From: JBBPZA01 sp963728925
GTDB lineage: Bacteria > Actinomycetota > Thermoleophilia > Solirubrobacterales > Solirubrobacteraceae
NCBI GenBank assembly: GCA_963728925.1
Contig: CAVSMB010000018.1
Coordinates: forward strand, 1 to 64,000
Length of the DNA: 64,000 nucleotides
Direction of reading: 5' to 3'
A program made the translations under genes and the position numbers. Under the pieces are notes generated by a model, which saw nothing but the letters and a program-made list of their open reading frames with translations, made no database searches and was not told where the DNA came from. This document shows positions 15,677-23,567 of the stretch, one piece after another. Within the stretch, counting starts at the first letter, position 1. Each line of letters starts with the position of its first letter.

Positions 15677-16042
15677 GTGGACTTCAAGCTCGAGCTGGTG
15701 GCGGTTCCCGTCACCGACGTGGACCGCGCCAAGGCGTTCTACACCGAGAAGGCCGGCTTCAACGCCGACCACGACCACACGGTCAGCGACGACCTGCGCT
15801 TCGTCCAGCTCACCCCGCCGGGGTCGGCGTGCTCGATCGCCATCGGCACCGGGATCACGACGATGGAACCCGGATCGATCGAGGGCCTGCAGGTCGTCGT
15901 CGAGGATGCCGAGGCCGCTCGCGAGCAGCTCACGGGCCGAGGCGTCGACGTCGGCGAGGTCCAGGACTTCCCGTGGGGGCGCTTCGTGTTCTTCAGCGAC
16001 CCCGACGGCAACGGCTGGGCCGTGCAGGAGCCGATTGGCTAG
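15677..16042 (+). CDS. VOC-family (glyoxalase-like) protein
   Basis: A 121-residue single-domain vicinal-oxygen-chelate protein starting at GTG 15677 behind a GAGAGGAAGG site. Family features are L-E-L-V-A-V-P-V-T-D-V-D-R-A-K-A-F-Y-T-E-K-A-G-F at the N-terminus and the C-terminal strand F-V-F-F-S-D-P-D-G-N-G-W-A-V-Q-E. VOC members include glyoxalases, dioxygenases and resistance proteins, and the sequence does not decide which. Its stop overlaps the 3' end of the convergent membrane-protein gene by 4 nt. Confidence 0.88.
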   Translation: MDFKLELVAVPVTDVDRAKAFYTEKAGFNADHDHTVSDDLRFVQLTPPGSACSIAIGTGITTMEPGSIEGLQVVVEDAEAAREQLTGRGVDVGEVQDFPWGRFVFFSDPDGNGWAVQEPIG

Positions 16043-17037
16043 GTCACCGCACGGGCCGCCTTCTCCGCGTCGCGGTCCTCGCGGCCGCGGCGGATGACCT
16101 CCTTGAAGCTGCGGATCCGGAAGAGGAAGACGAGCAGGACGAAGCCCACGGCGAAGGTGAACGCGCCGATGGCGATCTGCTGGCCGACCGAGTAGGCGGC
16201 GACCGTCGCGCCCGCTGCTGTCCCCGCGAAGACCTTCACGAGCAGCGCCTGCTGGACCCCCGCGCCGCCGGGGGTGAAGGGGACGACCGCGGCGACCGCG
16301 TTGACGCCCAGCACGAGCAGGACGTTGCGGACCGACCCGCCGACGTGGAACGCGTCGAGCAGGAACCAGAAGGCCGCGAAGCGGAACAGCCAGGCGCCGA
16401 ACTGGACGAGCCACACCTCACGGAAGTAGCGCCGCCGGTCGCCCAGGATGGTGAGGCCCTGGCGCACCCGGGCCCAGAACGCCTTCACGCGGGCGGACAG
16501 CAGCGCGAAGGCGACGAGCAGGGCGATCGCCAGCGCGGTTAGCAGGAACAGCGTGAAGCGCGGGTGGCTCGCGAAGTAGGACAGGTCGAAGGCGTCGAGC
16601 TTGGAGAAGTCCGGCGGCTTGGGGAAGACGCCCTGGGTGAAGGCGAAGCTGAGGATGAAGACGCCCATGGTCAGGTCGAAGACGGCTTCGACGAGGAAGC
16701 TCGAGGCGACCGCCGGGTAGCTGGAGTTCGGAACGGCGTTCTTGGTGAGGAAGAGCCGGATGAGGTCGCCGCCGCGCGCGGGCACCACGTTGTTGAACCC
16801 GTAGGCCGCGACGTAGGCGCCCCAGATGTAGCGGAACAGGAAGCGCTCGGTCGGGTAGGCCGCGCGCAGCACGTGGAAGTAGGCCCGCGCGCGAACCGAG
16901 AGGTAGACCGCGAAGCACGCCAGCGCCAGGGCGAGCCACGCCCAGTTGATGCCGGCGAGGTTGGAGAAGAAGTCGCTGACGCGGTCGAGGAAGCTGTCGA
17001 GGCTCCCCGCGGCGAGGATCGGCTGCGGCGACGGCAT
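16039..17037 (-). CDS. UPF0104/LPG-synthase TM-region family membrane protein
   Basis: A 332-residue integral membrane protein with about seven or eight helices. Diagnostic blocks are N-N-V-V-P-A-R-G-G-D-L-I-R and V-V-P-F-T-P-G-G-A-G-V-Q-Q-A-L, typical of the lysylphosphatidylglycerol-synthase transmembrane region (flippase-like proteins). No synthase domain is attached, so a lipid- or glycolipid-translocating role is the usual inference. A basic tail (I-R-R-G-R-E-D-R) ends in the cytoplasm. Its ATG lies 1 nt after the stop of the upstream DUF1835 gene, so the two form one transcript. Confidence 0.82.
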   Translation of the reverse strand: MPSPQPILAAGSLDSFLDRVSDFFSNLAGINWAWLALALACFAVYLSVRARAYFHVLRAAYPTERFLFRYIWGAYVAAYGFNNVVPARGGDLIRLFLTKNAVPNSSYPAVASSFLVEAVFDLTMGVFILSFAFTQGVFPKPPDFSKLDAFDLSYFASHPRFTLFLLTALAIALLVAFALLSARVKAFWARVRQGLTILGDRRRYFREVWLVQFGAWLFRFAAFWFLLDAFHVGGSVRNVLLVLGVNAVAAVVPFTPGGAGVQQALLVKVFAGTAAGATVAAYSVGQQIAIGAFTFAVGFVLLVFLFRIRSFKEVIRRGREDRDAEKAARAVT

Positions 17038-17038
17038 G

Positions 17039-17893
17039 TCAGCCGCGGGCCAGCGCCTGCTCCCCGGCGCCGGTCAGCGAGAGCGTGCGCCGCGGCCACG
17101 GCCCCTCGCCGAGCTCGAGCAGCGGCGGCTCGCGGCCGGCGACGTCGCCGAGCACCGCCCAGAAGCTGGTGTCGCCCATCCACGGGGCCGCCTCGCGGTC
17201 CTGGACGGCGTGGAACGCGTCGGCCGCCGTCCCGGCGCCGTCGCGGACCACCTCGAGGGCAAGCCGCTCGCTCAGCACCAGTCCGTCGCTCCCCGGGCGC
17301 CGTTCCAGGCACAGCCGCACCACCGCGTCGCGGAGGTAGGGCAGCGCCTCGGTGTCGGAGGCGAGAAGCTCCTCGAGTCCGTCGGGGCCGGGATCGCGCA
17401 TCGCGGCCCACGCCCGCGCCCCGAGCGCGAGCTGCTCGGGGGTGACCGGCCGGCGGGCCTCGAACAGACGGGCGAGCGGCTCGGGACCGAGCTGGCCCAG
17501 GCCACGGAACGCGGGGTTCTCACGCAGGATCGGCTCGACGTCGACCATCGTGAGCCGTGTCCCTCCGCTGCCGGGCTGGTCGAACCACGCCAGCAGCCGG
17601 ACCAGGATCGCCTGGTCGAAGAGGTCGTGCTCGAACCACAGGACGACCTCGTCTTCTTCATGGGCGCGCGCGAGCGCGTCGTCCTGCGCGCGCAGGCGGG
17701 CGATCGCCTCGTCGCGGGGCACCCCGTGGCGCGACGAGAGCCAGTCGGCGCGCCGGTCGTACCACGCGTCGCCCTCGACCCCGGCGGCCACCGGGCCCTC
17801 GGCGAGCGGGTCGGCCCACGACAGGCGCGCGCCCGGCAGACCGGCCCCACGGAAGGCGTCGAGGATGTCGTCACCGCAGCGGACGTGGAGCAT
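17039..17893 (-). CDS. DUF1835 domain protein
   Basis: A 284-residue cytoplasmic protein. The N-terminus M-L-H-V-R-C-G-D-D-I-L-D-A-F, then A-R-L-S-W-A-D-P-L-A-E-G-P-V, and later V-V-L-W-F-E-H-D-L-F-D-Q-A-I-L, are the hallmarks of the DUF1835 family. The ATG at 17891-17893 is chosen because homology begins there. Longer starts add only Arg/Gly-rich sequence. The biochemical role of the family is unknown. It is divergent from the kinase gene and runs 1 nt ahead of the flippase-like gene. Confidence 0.8.
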   Translation of the reverse strand: MLHVRCGDDILDAFRGAGLPGARLSWADPLAEGPVAAGVEGDAWYDRRADWLSSRHGVPRDEAIARLRAQDDALARAHEEDEVVLWFEHDLFDQAILVRLLAWFDQPGSGGTRLTMVDVEPILRENPAFRGLGQLGPEPLARLFEARRPVTPEQLALGARAWAAMRDPGPDGLEELLASDTEALPYLRDAVVRLCLERRPGSDGLVLSERLALEVVRDGAGTAADAFHAVQDREAAPWMGDTSFWAVLGDVAGREPPLLELGEGPWPRRTLSLTGAGEQALARG

Positions 17894-18006
17894 CCCACCC
17901 GAGCCTAGTGCACGCATCGTCGGGCCCGTCGGACGGCGGCGGCGGGCCCCTGGGCCCACTCCGGTACCTCCGGAATCGCGGGTGCGCACCCGGTATGTTG
18001 CGCGCC

Positions 18007-20184
18007 ATGGCTGAGCTCCAGGTCGGCAGCGTCGTCGGCGGGCACCGCATCGAGTCGGTGGCCGGTCGCGGCGGCATGGGCGTCGTGTACCGGGCGACCC
18101 ACCTGGCTCTCAACCGCGTCGTCGCGCTCAAGCTCATCGCGCCGGAGCTGGCCCAGGACCCGGAGTTCCGCGAGCGCTTCAAGCGCGAGTCCGAGCTCGC
18201 GGCGTCGATCGACCACCCGACGGTCATCCCGATCTACCACGCGGGCGAGGACGAAGGGCGGCTGTACCTGACCATGCGCTTCGTCGACGGCACCGACCTG
18301 CGCGAGATGATCGCTCTGCACGGCCGCCTGGAGCCCCGCCTGGCGGCGAGGATCGTCAGCCAGGTGGCCTCGGGCCTCGACGCCGCGCACGCGCGAGGTC
18401 TCGTCCACCGCGACGTCAAGCCGGCCAACGTCCTCGTCGCCGACGAGCGCGGGCACCCTCACGCCTACCTCACCGACTTCGGGCTGACCAAGCAGGCGCA
18501 GTCCACGAGCGGGCTCACGCGCACCGGGATGTTCGTCGGGTCGATCGACTCCATCGCCCCGGAGCAGCTCAAGGGCCACGAGGTCGACGCTCGCGCGGAC
18601 GTCTACGCCCTGGGGTGCGTCGCATTCCAGGCGGTGACGGGGCAGGTTCCCTTCCCGCGCGAGAACGAGCCGGCGAAGCTGTGGGCCCACATGAGCGAGC
18701 CCGCCCCGTCGGCGCTCGCGGCGGCGCCCGAGCTGCCGGCGGCACTCGACGAGGTGCTCCAGCGCTCGATGGCCAAGGAGCCCGACGAGCGCTACCCCTC
18801 GGCCGGCGACTTCGGCCGCGCGATGGTCGCCGCCTCCGAGGGTCAGGTCATGTCGCGCCCCGAGCGCAGCGTCGCGACGGGCAACGCCGCCCCGGGCGGC
18901 GCGACCGCCGTGCCCGGACCGGCGCCCGCGACGGCCGGCGCGACCGTGCTCGGACCCGGCGCGGCCGCGACCGGCGCCGCGGCCGGTGCGACGGTGATGG
19001 GCGGCGCCGAGGCGCCCGTGGCCACGCCGCCCGGCGGCGGCTACTCGCCGGGGACGCCGCCCGGCGGCGGCTACTCGCCGGGGACGCCGCCCGGTGGCCA
19101 GGCGCCCGGCGTGCCTGGCTCTCCGCCCGGCGGCTACGGCGCGCCACCTGGGGGCTACGGCGCCCCGCCCGGCGGCTACGGCCAGCCCGCCCCAGCGTGG
19201 GACGCGTCGGGGCGCCCGGCCAAGAAGCGCAGCCGGCTGCCGCTGATCCTGGGCATTGCCGGCGGCCTCGCGGTGCTGGCCGTCATCGCGGTGGTCCTGG
19301 TCCTGGCGACGTCGGGCGGCGGGGACGGCGAGGCCGTTGCCGGCACGATCGTCGGCAAGCCGATCCCGGTCGGCAAGGAGCCCTACGACGTCGAGACGGG
19401 CGCGGGCTTCGTGTGGACAGCGAACCTCTCGTCGGACACGATCTCGAAGCTCAACCCCCAGACGAACAGCGCCGAGCAGCTCAAGGTCGGCGGCGTCCCC
19501 GTCGAGCTCGCGGTCGACAGCGGAGCCGTGTGGGTGTGGAACTACCGCGACGCCATCACCCGCGTCGACGTGGTCAGCGGGAAGACGAGCGACCCGATCG
19601 ACGCCGGCTCCACGATCGACGGCATTGCGGTCGGCGGCGGCTACGTGTGGCTCAGCCACTCCAAGGACGGCACGGTCACCCGGGTCAACGAAAAGACCCA
19701 GAAGCTCGAGGGAGGCGCGATCAAGGTCGGGAAGAAGCCGGTGAGCATGGCCTACGGCGACGACGCGCTCTACGTCGTCAACTCTGGCGACTCCACCATC
19801 GACAAGATCGAGCAGACCGGCAAGATCTTCGCCGATCCCTTGAAGATCGACGCCGAGCTCGGCGGGATCGACGTCGAGGATGGGGTGATCTACGTCGGCA
19901 CGACCGGCGACGTCACGCCGATCGACGAGCAGTCCTACACGACCGGGGAGCCGATCCCGCTCAAGGGCGGGTCGGTGTTCGAGATCGGCGACGGCTCGAT
20001 GTGGGTGGCCTATCCGCTGGACAACGAGGTCCGCCGCCTGTCGCTAAAGACGCGCAAGCCGCAGGGCGGCCCCATCACGGGCACGAGCCGGGGCGCCAAC
20101 GACCTGGTCTACGGCGAGGGCGCGCTGTGGGTGGCCAACACCAAGCAGAACAGCGTGACCCGGATCAAGCCCGGGAAGTTCTGA
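18007..20184 (+). CDS. Membrane Ser/Thr protein kinase with external beta-propeller
   Basis: A 725-residue PknB-like kinase. The intracellular kinase domain (about 9-275) has G-R-G-G-M-G-V-V-Y, Lys42, H-R-D-V-K-P-A-N (134-141), D-F-G (157-159) and A-P-E (184-186), all intact. A low-complexity juxtamembrane region holds T-P-P-G-G-G-Y-S-P-G repeats. One transmembrane helix lies at about 412-435. The external part (447-725) is made of YVTN/NHL-like blades (G-F-V-W-T-A-N-L, G-A-V-W-V-W-N-Y, A-L-W-V-A-N-T), probably a sensor. An ATG 12 nt upstream (17995) is an alternative start. Confidence 0.92.
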   Translation: MAELQVGSVVGGHRIESVAGRGGMGVVYRATHLALNRVVALKLIAPELAQDPEFRERFKRESELAASIDHPTVIPIYHAGEDEGRLYLTMRFVDGTDLREMIALHGRLEPRLAARIVSQVASGLDAAHARGLVHRDVKPANVLVADERGHPHAYLTDFGLTKQAQSTSGLTRTGMFVGSIDSIAPEQLKGHEVDARADVYALGCVAFQAVTGQVPFPRENEPAKLWAHMSEPAPSALAAAPELPAALDEVLQRSMAKEPDERYPSAGDFGRAMVAASEGQVMSRPERSVATGNAAPGGATAVPGPAPATAGATVLGPGAAATGAAAGATVMGGAEAPVATPPGGGYSPGTPPGGGYSPGTPPGGQAPGVPGSPPGGYGAPPGGYGAPPGGYGQPAPAWDASGRPAKKRSRLPLILGIAGGLAVLAVIAVVLVLATSGGGDGEAVAGTIVGKPIPVGKEPYDVETGAGFVWTANLSSDTISKLNPQTNSAEQLKVGGVPVELAVDSGAVWVWNYRDAITRVDVVSGKTSDPIDAGSTIDGIAVGGGYVWLSHSKDGTVTRVNEKTQKLEGGAIKVGKKPVSMAYGDDALYVVNSGDSTIDKIEQTGKIFADPLKIDAELGGIDVEDGVIYVGTTGDVTPIDEQSYTTGEPIPLKGGSVFEIGDGSMWVAYPLDNEVRRLSLKTRKPQGGPITGTSRGANDLVYGEGALWVANTKQNSVTRIKPGKF
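19024..19098. repeat. 30-bp tandem repeat inside the kinase gene
   Basis: Two exact 30-bp units (19024-19053 and 19054-19083) encode T-P-P-G-G-G-Y-S-P-G, followed by a partial third. Next come three G-G-Y-G-x-P-P-like units. It forms the Pro/Gly-rich juxtamembrane linker and could vary in copy number between strains. Confidence 0.85.
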
Positions 20185-20203
20185 GAGGCGAGCCCATCGC
20201 GGC

Positions 20204-20239
20204 CGCGGCCCCGCGGCGCCGCGGGACCGCGGGGCCGCG
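20204..20239. terminator. Strong hairpin after the kinase gene
   Basis: CGCGGCCCCGCGG (20204-20216) pairs perfectly with CCGCGGGGCCGCG (20227-20239), a 13-bp all-GC stem with a 10-nt loop, starting 19 nt past the kinase stop. It has no T-tract. This is consistent with an actinobacterial intrinsic terminator. Confidence 0.6.
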
Positions 20240-20289
20240 ACGTGCGCGACGGCCGCGGGCGCCGCAACGGCCGCGAAGGCGGTGGAGGC

Positions 20290-20308
20290 GAGGCCCTAAC
20301 CTGGCCTC
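20290..20308. promoter_or_regulatory. Inverted repeat abutting the LysR start codon
   Basis: GAGGCC-CTAACCT-GGCCTC ends one base before the ATG at 20309 and covers the ribosome-binding region. It could be a regulator site or an mRNA hairpin limiting LysR translation. Confidence 0.4.
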
Positions 20309-21220
20309 ATGGCCCGCCCCGTGCGCTCCGCCGACATCGCCGAGCTGCGGGCCTTCTGCGCGGCGGTGGATCTCGGAAGCCTCGGGCGCGCCGCGCGGCT
20401 GCTGCGCGTGAGCCAGCCGGCGCTGTCCAAGCGGCTGCGCACGCTCGAGGCGCTGGCGGGCGCGACGCTGCTCGACCGCTCGCCGCGCGGCGTGACCCCG
20501 ACGGCGGCCGGGACGCGCCTGTACCTCGAGGCGCGCAAGCTGCTCGCCCAGGCCGAGGCGGTCGAGGAGCTGATGGCCGGGCTCTCCCGCGAGGACGCCC
20601 CCATTCGCCTCGCGGCGAGTCACACGATCGCCGAGTTCGTCCTCCCCGGCCCGCTCGTGGAGTTCGAGCGCCGCCGCGAGCGCCACCTCTCGGTCGAGCT
20701 CGTCGTGGGCAACTCGACGCTCGTGCGCGAGCTCGTGCTCGACGGCCGAGCCGAGTTCGGCATCGCCGCTCTGGAGAGCGGCGCGCCGGACGGGCCACTG
20801 CGCGCGCTGCCCTTCCTCGACGACGAGGTCGTCGTCGCCGTGCCCCGCGACCATCCCTGGGCCCACGCGGAGGAAGTCGTCCTCGACGACTTCGTGTGCA
20901 CGCCGATGGTCATGCGCGATCCCAGCGCGAACACCCGGCGCATCGTCGAGCACGCGCTCGGCGAGCGCGGGCTCTCGCTCGCGCCGTCGCTCGCCGAAGT
21001 CGGGAGCACCAGCGCGGCGCGGGAGGCGGCCCTGTCGGAGGGCGCGCCCGTGCTGCTCTCGCGCCTCGCAGTCGGCCACGCCCGCGACCCGCTCGTCGCG
21101 CGGCCCGTCCGCGGGCTGAGCTTTCCGCGGCGCTTCGTCTTCCTCGTCGGCGACGCGGCGACCCTCACGCCGGCCGCCAGGGCTCTCCTCCATCATCTGC
21201 AAGGGGCGATCGAGGCATGA
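20309..21220 (+). CDS. LysR-family transcriptional regulator
   Basis: A 303-residue LTTR. The N-terminal winged helix is typical: E-L-R-A-F-C-A-A-V-D-L-G-S-L-G-R-A, then L-R-V-S-Q-P-A-L-S-K-R-L-R-T-L-E. A linker helix and a periplasmic-binding-like effector domain follow (about 90-300), with V-V-V-A-V-P-R-D-H-P-W-A-H and S-A-A-R-E-A-A-L. No divergent partner is present, since the kinase gene runs in the same direction. Its target is unknown. A perfect palindrome with T-N11-A spacing lies just downstream. Confidence 0.88.
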   Translation: MARPVRSADIAELRAFCAAVDLGSLGRAARLLRVSQPALSKRLRTLEALAGATLLDRSPRGVTPTAAGTRLYLEARKLLAQAEAVEELMAGLSREDAPIRLAASHTIAEFVLPGPLVEFERRRERHLSVELVVGNSTLVRELVLDGRAEFGIAALESGAPDGPLRALPFLDDEVVVAVPRDHPWAHAEEVVLDDFVCTPMVMRDPSANTRRIVEHALGERGLSLAPSLAEVGSTSAAREAALSEGAPVLLSRLAVGHARDPLVARPVRGLSFPRRFVFLVGDAATLTPAARALLHHLQGAIEA

Positions 21221-21232
21221 CGGGCACAATCA

Positions 21233-21255
21233 GGCCATAACCGCAGGTTATGGCC
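21233..21255. promoter_or_regulatory. Perfect 23-bp palindrome between LysR and sigma factor
   Basis: GGCCATAACC-GCA-GGTTATGGCC is a perfect inverted repeat with 10-bp arms. The inner ATAACCGCAGGTTAT has the T-N11-A form of LysR boxes. It lies 13 nt past the LysR stop and 57 bp before the sigma-factor start. It may be a terminator for LysR or an operator for the sigma factor. Confidence 0.5.
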
Positions 21256-21311
21256 GAGGGCGAAGGCCGGCGTCTAGCGCCAGGGGCGTCCGCACCCTAG
21301 CGTGACCCCGG

Positions 21312-21887
21312 GTGAGTACCGACCCCGATCCGAAGGGCCTGAGCGACGCGAACGCCTTCGCGCGGGCCTACCGGGAGAACGCGGACCGCGTGCGCGCGTC
21401 GGCGATGCGCGTGCTCAAGGATCCGGCCCGCGCCGAGGACGTCGCCCAGGAGGTCTTCGAGCGCCTGTGGCTCGATCCCGCCCGCTATGACCCCTCGCGC
21501 GGCGACCTCGGCCCCTATCTCCAGCTCGTCGCCCGCAGCCGCGCCCTGGACGCCTGGCGCGCGGACGGCGCGGCGGGCCGCGCCACCGAGCGCCTTGGCC
21601 GCGTCGCGGCCCGCGACGAGGCGCCCGAGCACGAGCAGCCCGCGTCGGCAGCCGAGCACGGCGAGCTTCACCGCGCGGTCATCCACGCCGTCCGCGGCCT
21701 TCCCGAGGCCCAGCGCGAGGCGATCGTGTTCGCCTACTGGGGCGGCATGAGCAGCGCCGAGATCGCGCGCCGCGTGGGCATCCCTCTCGGCACGGCCAAG
21801 AGCCGGCTGCGCCTCGCCCACGAGAAGCTGCGCGACGCGTGGCCCGTGGCGGACGAGGCCGCGGCGGGCGAGCTCGAGGCCGCCTGA
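21312..21887 (+). CDS. ECF-type RNA polymerase sigma factor
   Basis: A 191-residue sigma-70 family factor using GTG 21312. Region 2 spans about 15-80 (Y-R-E-N-A-D-R-V-R-A-S, A-E-D-V-A-Q-E-V-F-E-R-L-W, then L-V-A-R-S-R-A-L-D-A-W-R). Region 4 spans about 120-175 (L-P-E-A-Q-R-E-A-I-V-F-A-Y-W, then S-S-A-E-I-A-R-R-V-G-I-P-L-G-T-A-K-S-R-L-R). Regions 1 and 3 are absent, as in ECF factors. No anti-sigma gene is adjacent. The palindrome at 21233 may act in its promoter region. Confidence 0.9.
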   Translation: MSTDPDPKGLSDANAFARAYRENADRVRASAMRVLKDPARAEDVAQEVFERLWLDPARYDPSRGDLGPYLQLVARSRALDAWRADGAAGRATERLGRVAARDEAPEHEQPASAAEHGELHRAVIHAVRGLPEAQREAIVFAYWGGMSSAEIARRVGIPLGTAKSRLRLAHEKLRDAWPVADEAAAGELEAA

Positions 21888-21940
21888 GCCGCCCGCTCGG
21901 GACCGCTCGAGGCCGCCCGCTCGGGACCGCTCGAGGCCGC
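21888..21940. repeat. 24-bp tandem repeat between convergent genes
   Basis: A 24-bp unit (GCCGCCCGCTCGGGACCGCT followed by CGAG) occurs at 21888-21911 and 21912-21935 with a few bases of a third copy. It separates the sigma-factor stop from the convergent glycosylase stop. Self-complementary parts (CTCGAG) could help termination on both strands. Confidence 0.7.
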
Positions 21941-21942
21941 GC

Positions 21943-22788
21943 CTACTTCAGCAGTCGCGACAGCCGGCGGTCCTTCAGCACCTTCCCGCCCGTCTGGTCG
22001 GTCGGGCAGTACGTCATCACGTAGTCCTCGTAGTGGACCGCCTCGAGCGTCGTGCCGCAGCGCGGGCAGGGCTCGCCCTGATGTCGGTGCACGAGCAACG
22101 GCATCGGCAGCTTGTCCGGAACGGGGAGCTTCACGACCTTCTCGTAGTGCTCGAGCGCGCCGCCCAGCCGGTCGACGGTCGCCTCGCGCAGTCGCTGGGC
22201 CTCGAGCCCCACGAGGTCGTCGCCGCGCTTGAAGGGGGAGAGCTGCGCGCTCCACAGGATCTCGTCGACCCACGAGCGCCCGATCCCCGCGATCACGTGC
22301 TGGTCACGCAGGAGCGCGTGCAGCGGCCGCGAGGCGACGAGCAGCTCCTCGAAGGGCGGCGGATCGGGCCACGCCTCGGGACCTAGCGCCGCGACCGCGT
22401 CGTCCTCGACGAGGGCCTCGCTGCGCAGCAGCTTCACCCACGCGCGCTGGCGCGTGCCGAACTCGCGCAGGCGAAGCTCGCGCCCGTCGACGAGGCGGAC
22501 GAGCAGCCGCGACGTGCGGTCGCGCAGGCTCGCGCGCTTGTCGAAGAGCTGCAGGCGCCCGGCCGACATCAGGTGCACGAGCACGCAGAGCCCGCCCTCG
22601 GCGTCGATCACCAGCATCTTGCCCCGCCGCCGAGCGCCGGTAAGGGCCGATCCTTCGAGGGCCTGGAGCGGCGGGTCGAAGGACTTCAGCGCGTTGATGC
22701 CGGGCGCGAGCACCGACTCGACGCCCACGCCCGCGACCGCCTCGCCGATCCGGCGCGCGGTGATCTCGACCTCGGGAAGCTCCGGCAC
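21943..22788 (-). CDS. Fpg/Nei-family DNA glycosylase
   Basis: A 281-residue protein with the diagnostic N-terminus M-P-E-L-P-E-V-E (catalytic Pro2 and Glu3 after Met), R-R-R-G-K-M-L-V for the conserved Lys, and an H2TH region (I-A-G-I-G-R-S-W-V-D-E-I-L-W). These enzymes excise oxidised bases and cut at abasic sites. The C-terminal zinc finger is altered: C-P-R-C...Y-C-P-T-D-Q-T-G-G-K, so the fourth Cys is Asp. It may bind zinc through C3D or have modified DNA contact. It lies 18 nt behind the TetR gene, probably in one transcript. Confidence 0.88.
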   Translation of the reverse strand: MPELPEVEITARRIGEAVAGVGVESVLAPGINALKSFDPPLQALEGSALTGARRRGKMLVIDAEGGLCVLVHLMSAGRLQLFDKRASLRDRTSRLLVRLVDGRELRLREFGTRQRAWVKLLRSEALVEDDAVAALGPEAWPDPPPFEELLVASRPLHALLRDQHVIAGIGRSWVDEILWSAQLSPFKRGDDLVGLEAQRLREATVDRLGGALEHYEKVVKLPVPDKLPMPLLVHRHQGEPCPRCGTTLEAVHYEDYVMTYCPTDQTGGKVLKDRRLSRLLK

Positions 22789-22806
22789 CCCGAAAACGGT
22801 AGAGGG

Positions 22807-23415
22807 TCAGCGGGCGAGCAGCGCCTGCACGACTTCGCGCACCGCCCCGCGCGCGTCCTTGCGCGAGAGGCCCTGGTGGGCGCGCAGGGACTCCCAGAAG
22901 GGCCACTCGCCGACCGCTGCGAGCGCGCGCACCACCCGCGCGCGGCGGGCGCGATCCATGCCATCGAGCTCGGGTGCGAAGACCCGCTCGGTCTCGGCGC
23001 GCGAGAGCATCCGGAAGCGGGCGAGCCACGCGGCCACGTCCTCGGAGAACGGCTCGGTGAGGATCGCCGAGCGCCGGACGGGCGTGACGAACTCCCACAC
23101 CCGCGCGCGCTGCTCCACGAAGGCGTCCAGGCGCTCCTCGAGCGGCCCCTCGGTCGGCAGCCGCCGGACCAGGGCCATGACCCTCTCCGCCTGGCGCTGG
23201 GCGACGGCGGCGATCAGCCCGTCGCGCTCGGGGAAGTGCTGGAAGACCGACCGGGGCGAGATCGCGGCGCGCTCGGCGATCGCCTCGGCGGTCGGGCGCA
23301 GGTCGCCGGCCTCGAGCAGCTCGATGACGGCATCGACGATCGCCTCGTGCGTCCGTCGCGCTCGGGCGTTGCGGCCGTCCTCCGCGCCCGGCTTGAGATC
23401 GATCGCCGCTTCCAT
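22807..23415 (-). CDS. TetR-family transcriptional regulator
   Basis: A 202-residue regulator starting at the ATG at 23413-23415. The helix-turn-helix is typical (T-A-E-A-I-A-E-R-A-A-I-S-P-R-S-V-F-Q-H-F-P-E-R-D-G-L), followed by a helical ligand domain. It is the first gene of a probable two-gene unit with the glycosylase (18-nt gap), hinting at stress-linked control of repair, which is inference. Two inverted repeats upstream (23437-23456 and 23532-23545) are operator candidates. Confidence 0.88.
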   Translation of the reverse strand: MEAAIDLKPGAEDGRNARARRTHEAIVDAVIELLEAGDLRPTAEAIAERAAISPRSVFQHFPERDGLIAAVAQRQAERVMALVRRLPTEGPLEERLDAFVEQRARVWEFVTPVRRSAILTEPFSEDVAAWLARFRMLSRAETERVFAPELDGMDRARRARVVRALAAVGEWPFWESLRAHQGLSRKDARGAVREVVQALLAR

Positions 23416-23436
23416 GTCACCGGGATTCAATCGTTC

Positions 23437-23456
23437 TTGCACAGGGGGCACTGCAA
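23437..23456. promoter_or_regulatory. TTGCA-N10-TGCAA repeat upstream of TetR gene
   Basis: TTGCA (23437-23441) and TGCAA (23452-23456) are inverted, with their centre about 31 bp upstream of the TetR start codon. Both the position and the dyad form fit autoregulation. Confidence 0.35.
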
Positions 23457-23531
23457 CTTCTGTAGCGTCGGGGAGGACCACCGGAGGAAGGTCCCGGGCA
23501 GCTTCGTCCGGGAGTCGAACATCGTGAAGGT

Positions 23532-23545
23532 GTCACATGTGTGAC
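23532..23545. promoter_or_regulatory. GTCACA-TG-TGTGAC dyad
   Basis: Perfect 6-bp arms with a 2-bp centre, lying between the 3' end of the SixA gene and the upstream region of TetR. It could be a binding site of a global regulator for the TetR-glycosylase unit or part of the SixA terminator. Confidence 0.35.
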
Positions 23546-23567
23546 CCAAGGGCGGCGGCTCCAAGAG

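Noticed and set aside
14264..16414. A 716-codon open frame on the minus strand
   Set aside because: It joins the 91-residue gene frame to antisense sequence of several real genes; composition is Arg/Gly/Ala-rich and no domain spans it. High GC makes such frames common.
19024..19200. Short GC-rich tandem repeats as possible minisatellite or origin
   Set aside because: They are in frame and encode the Pro/Gly linker of the kinase.
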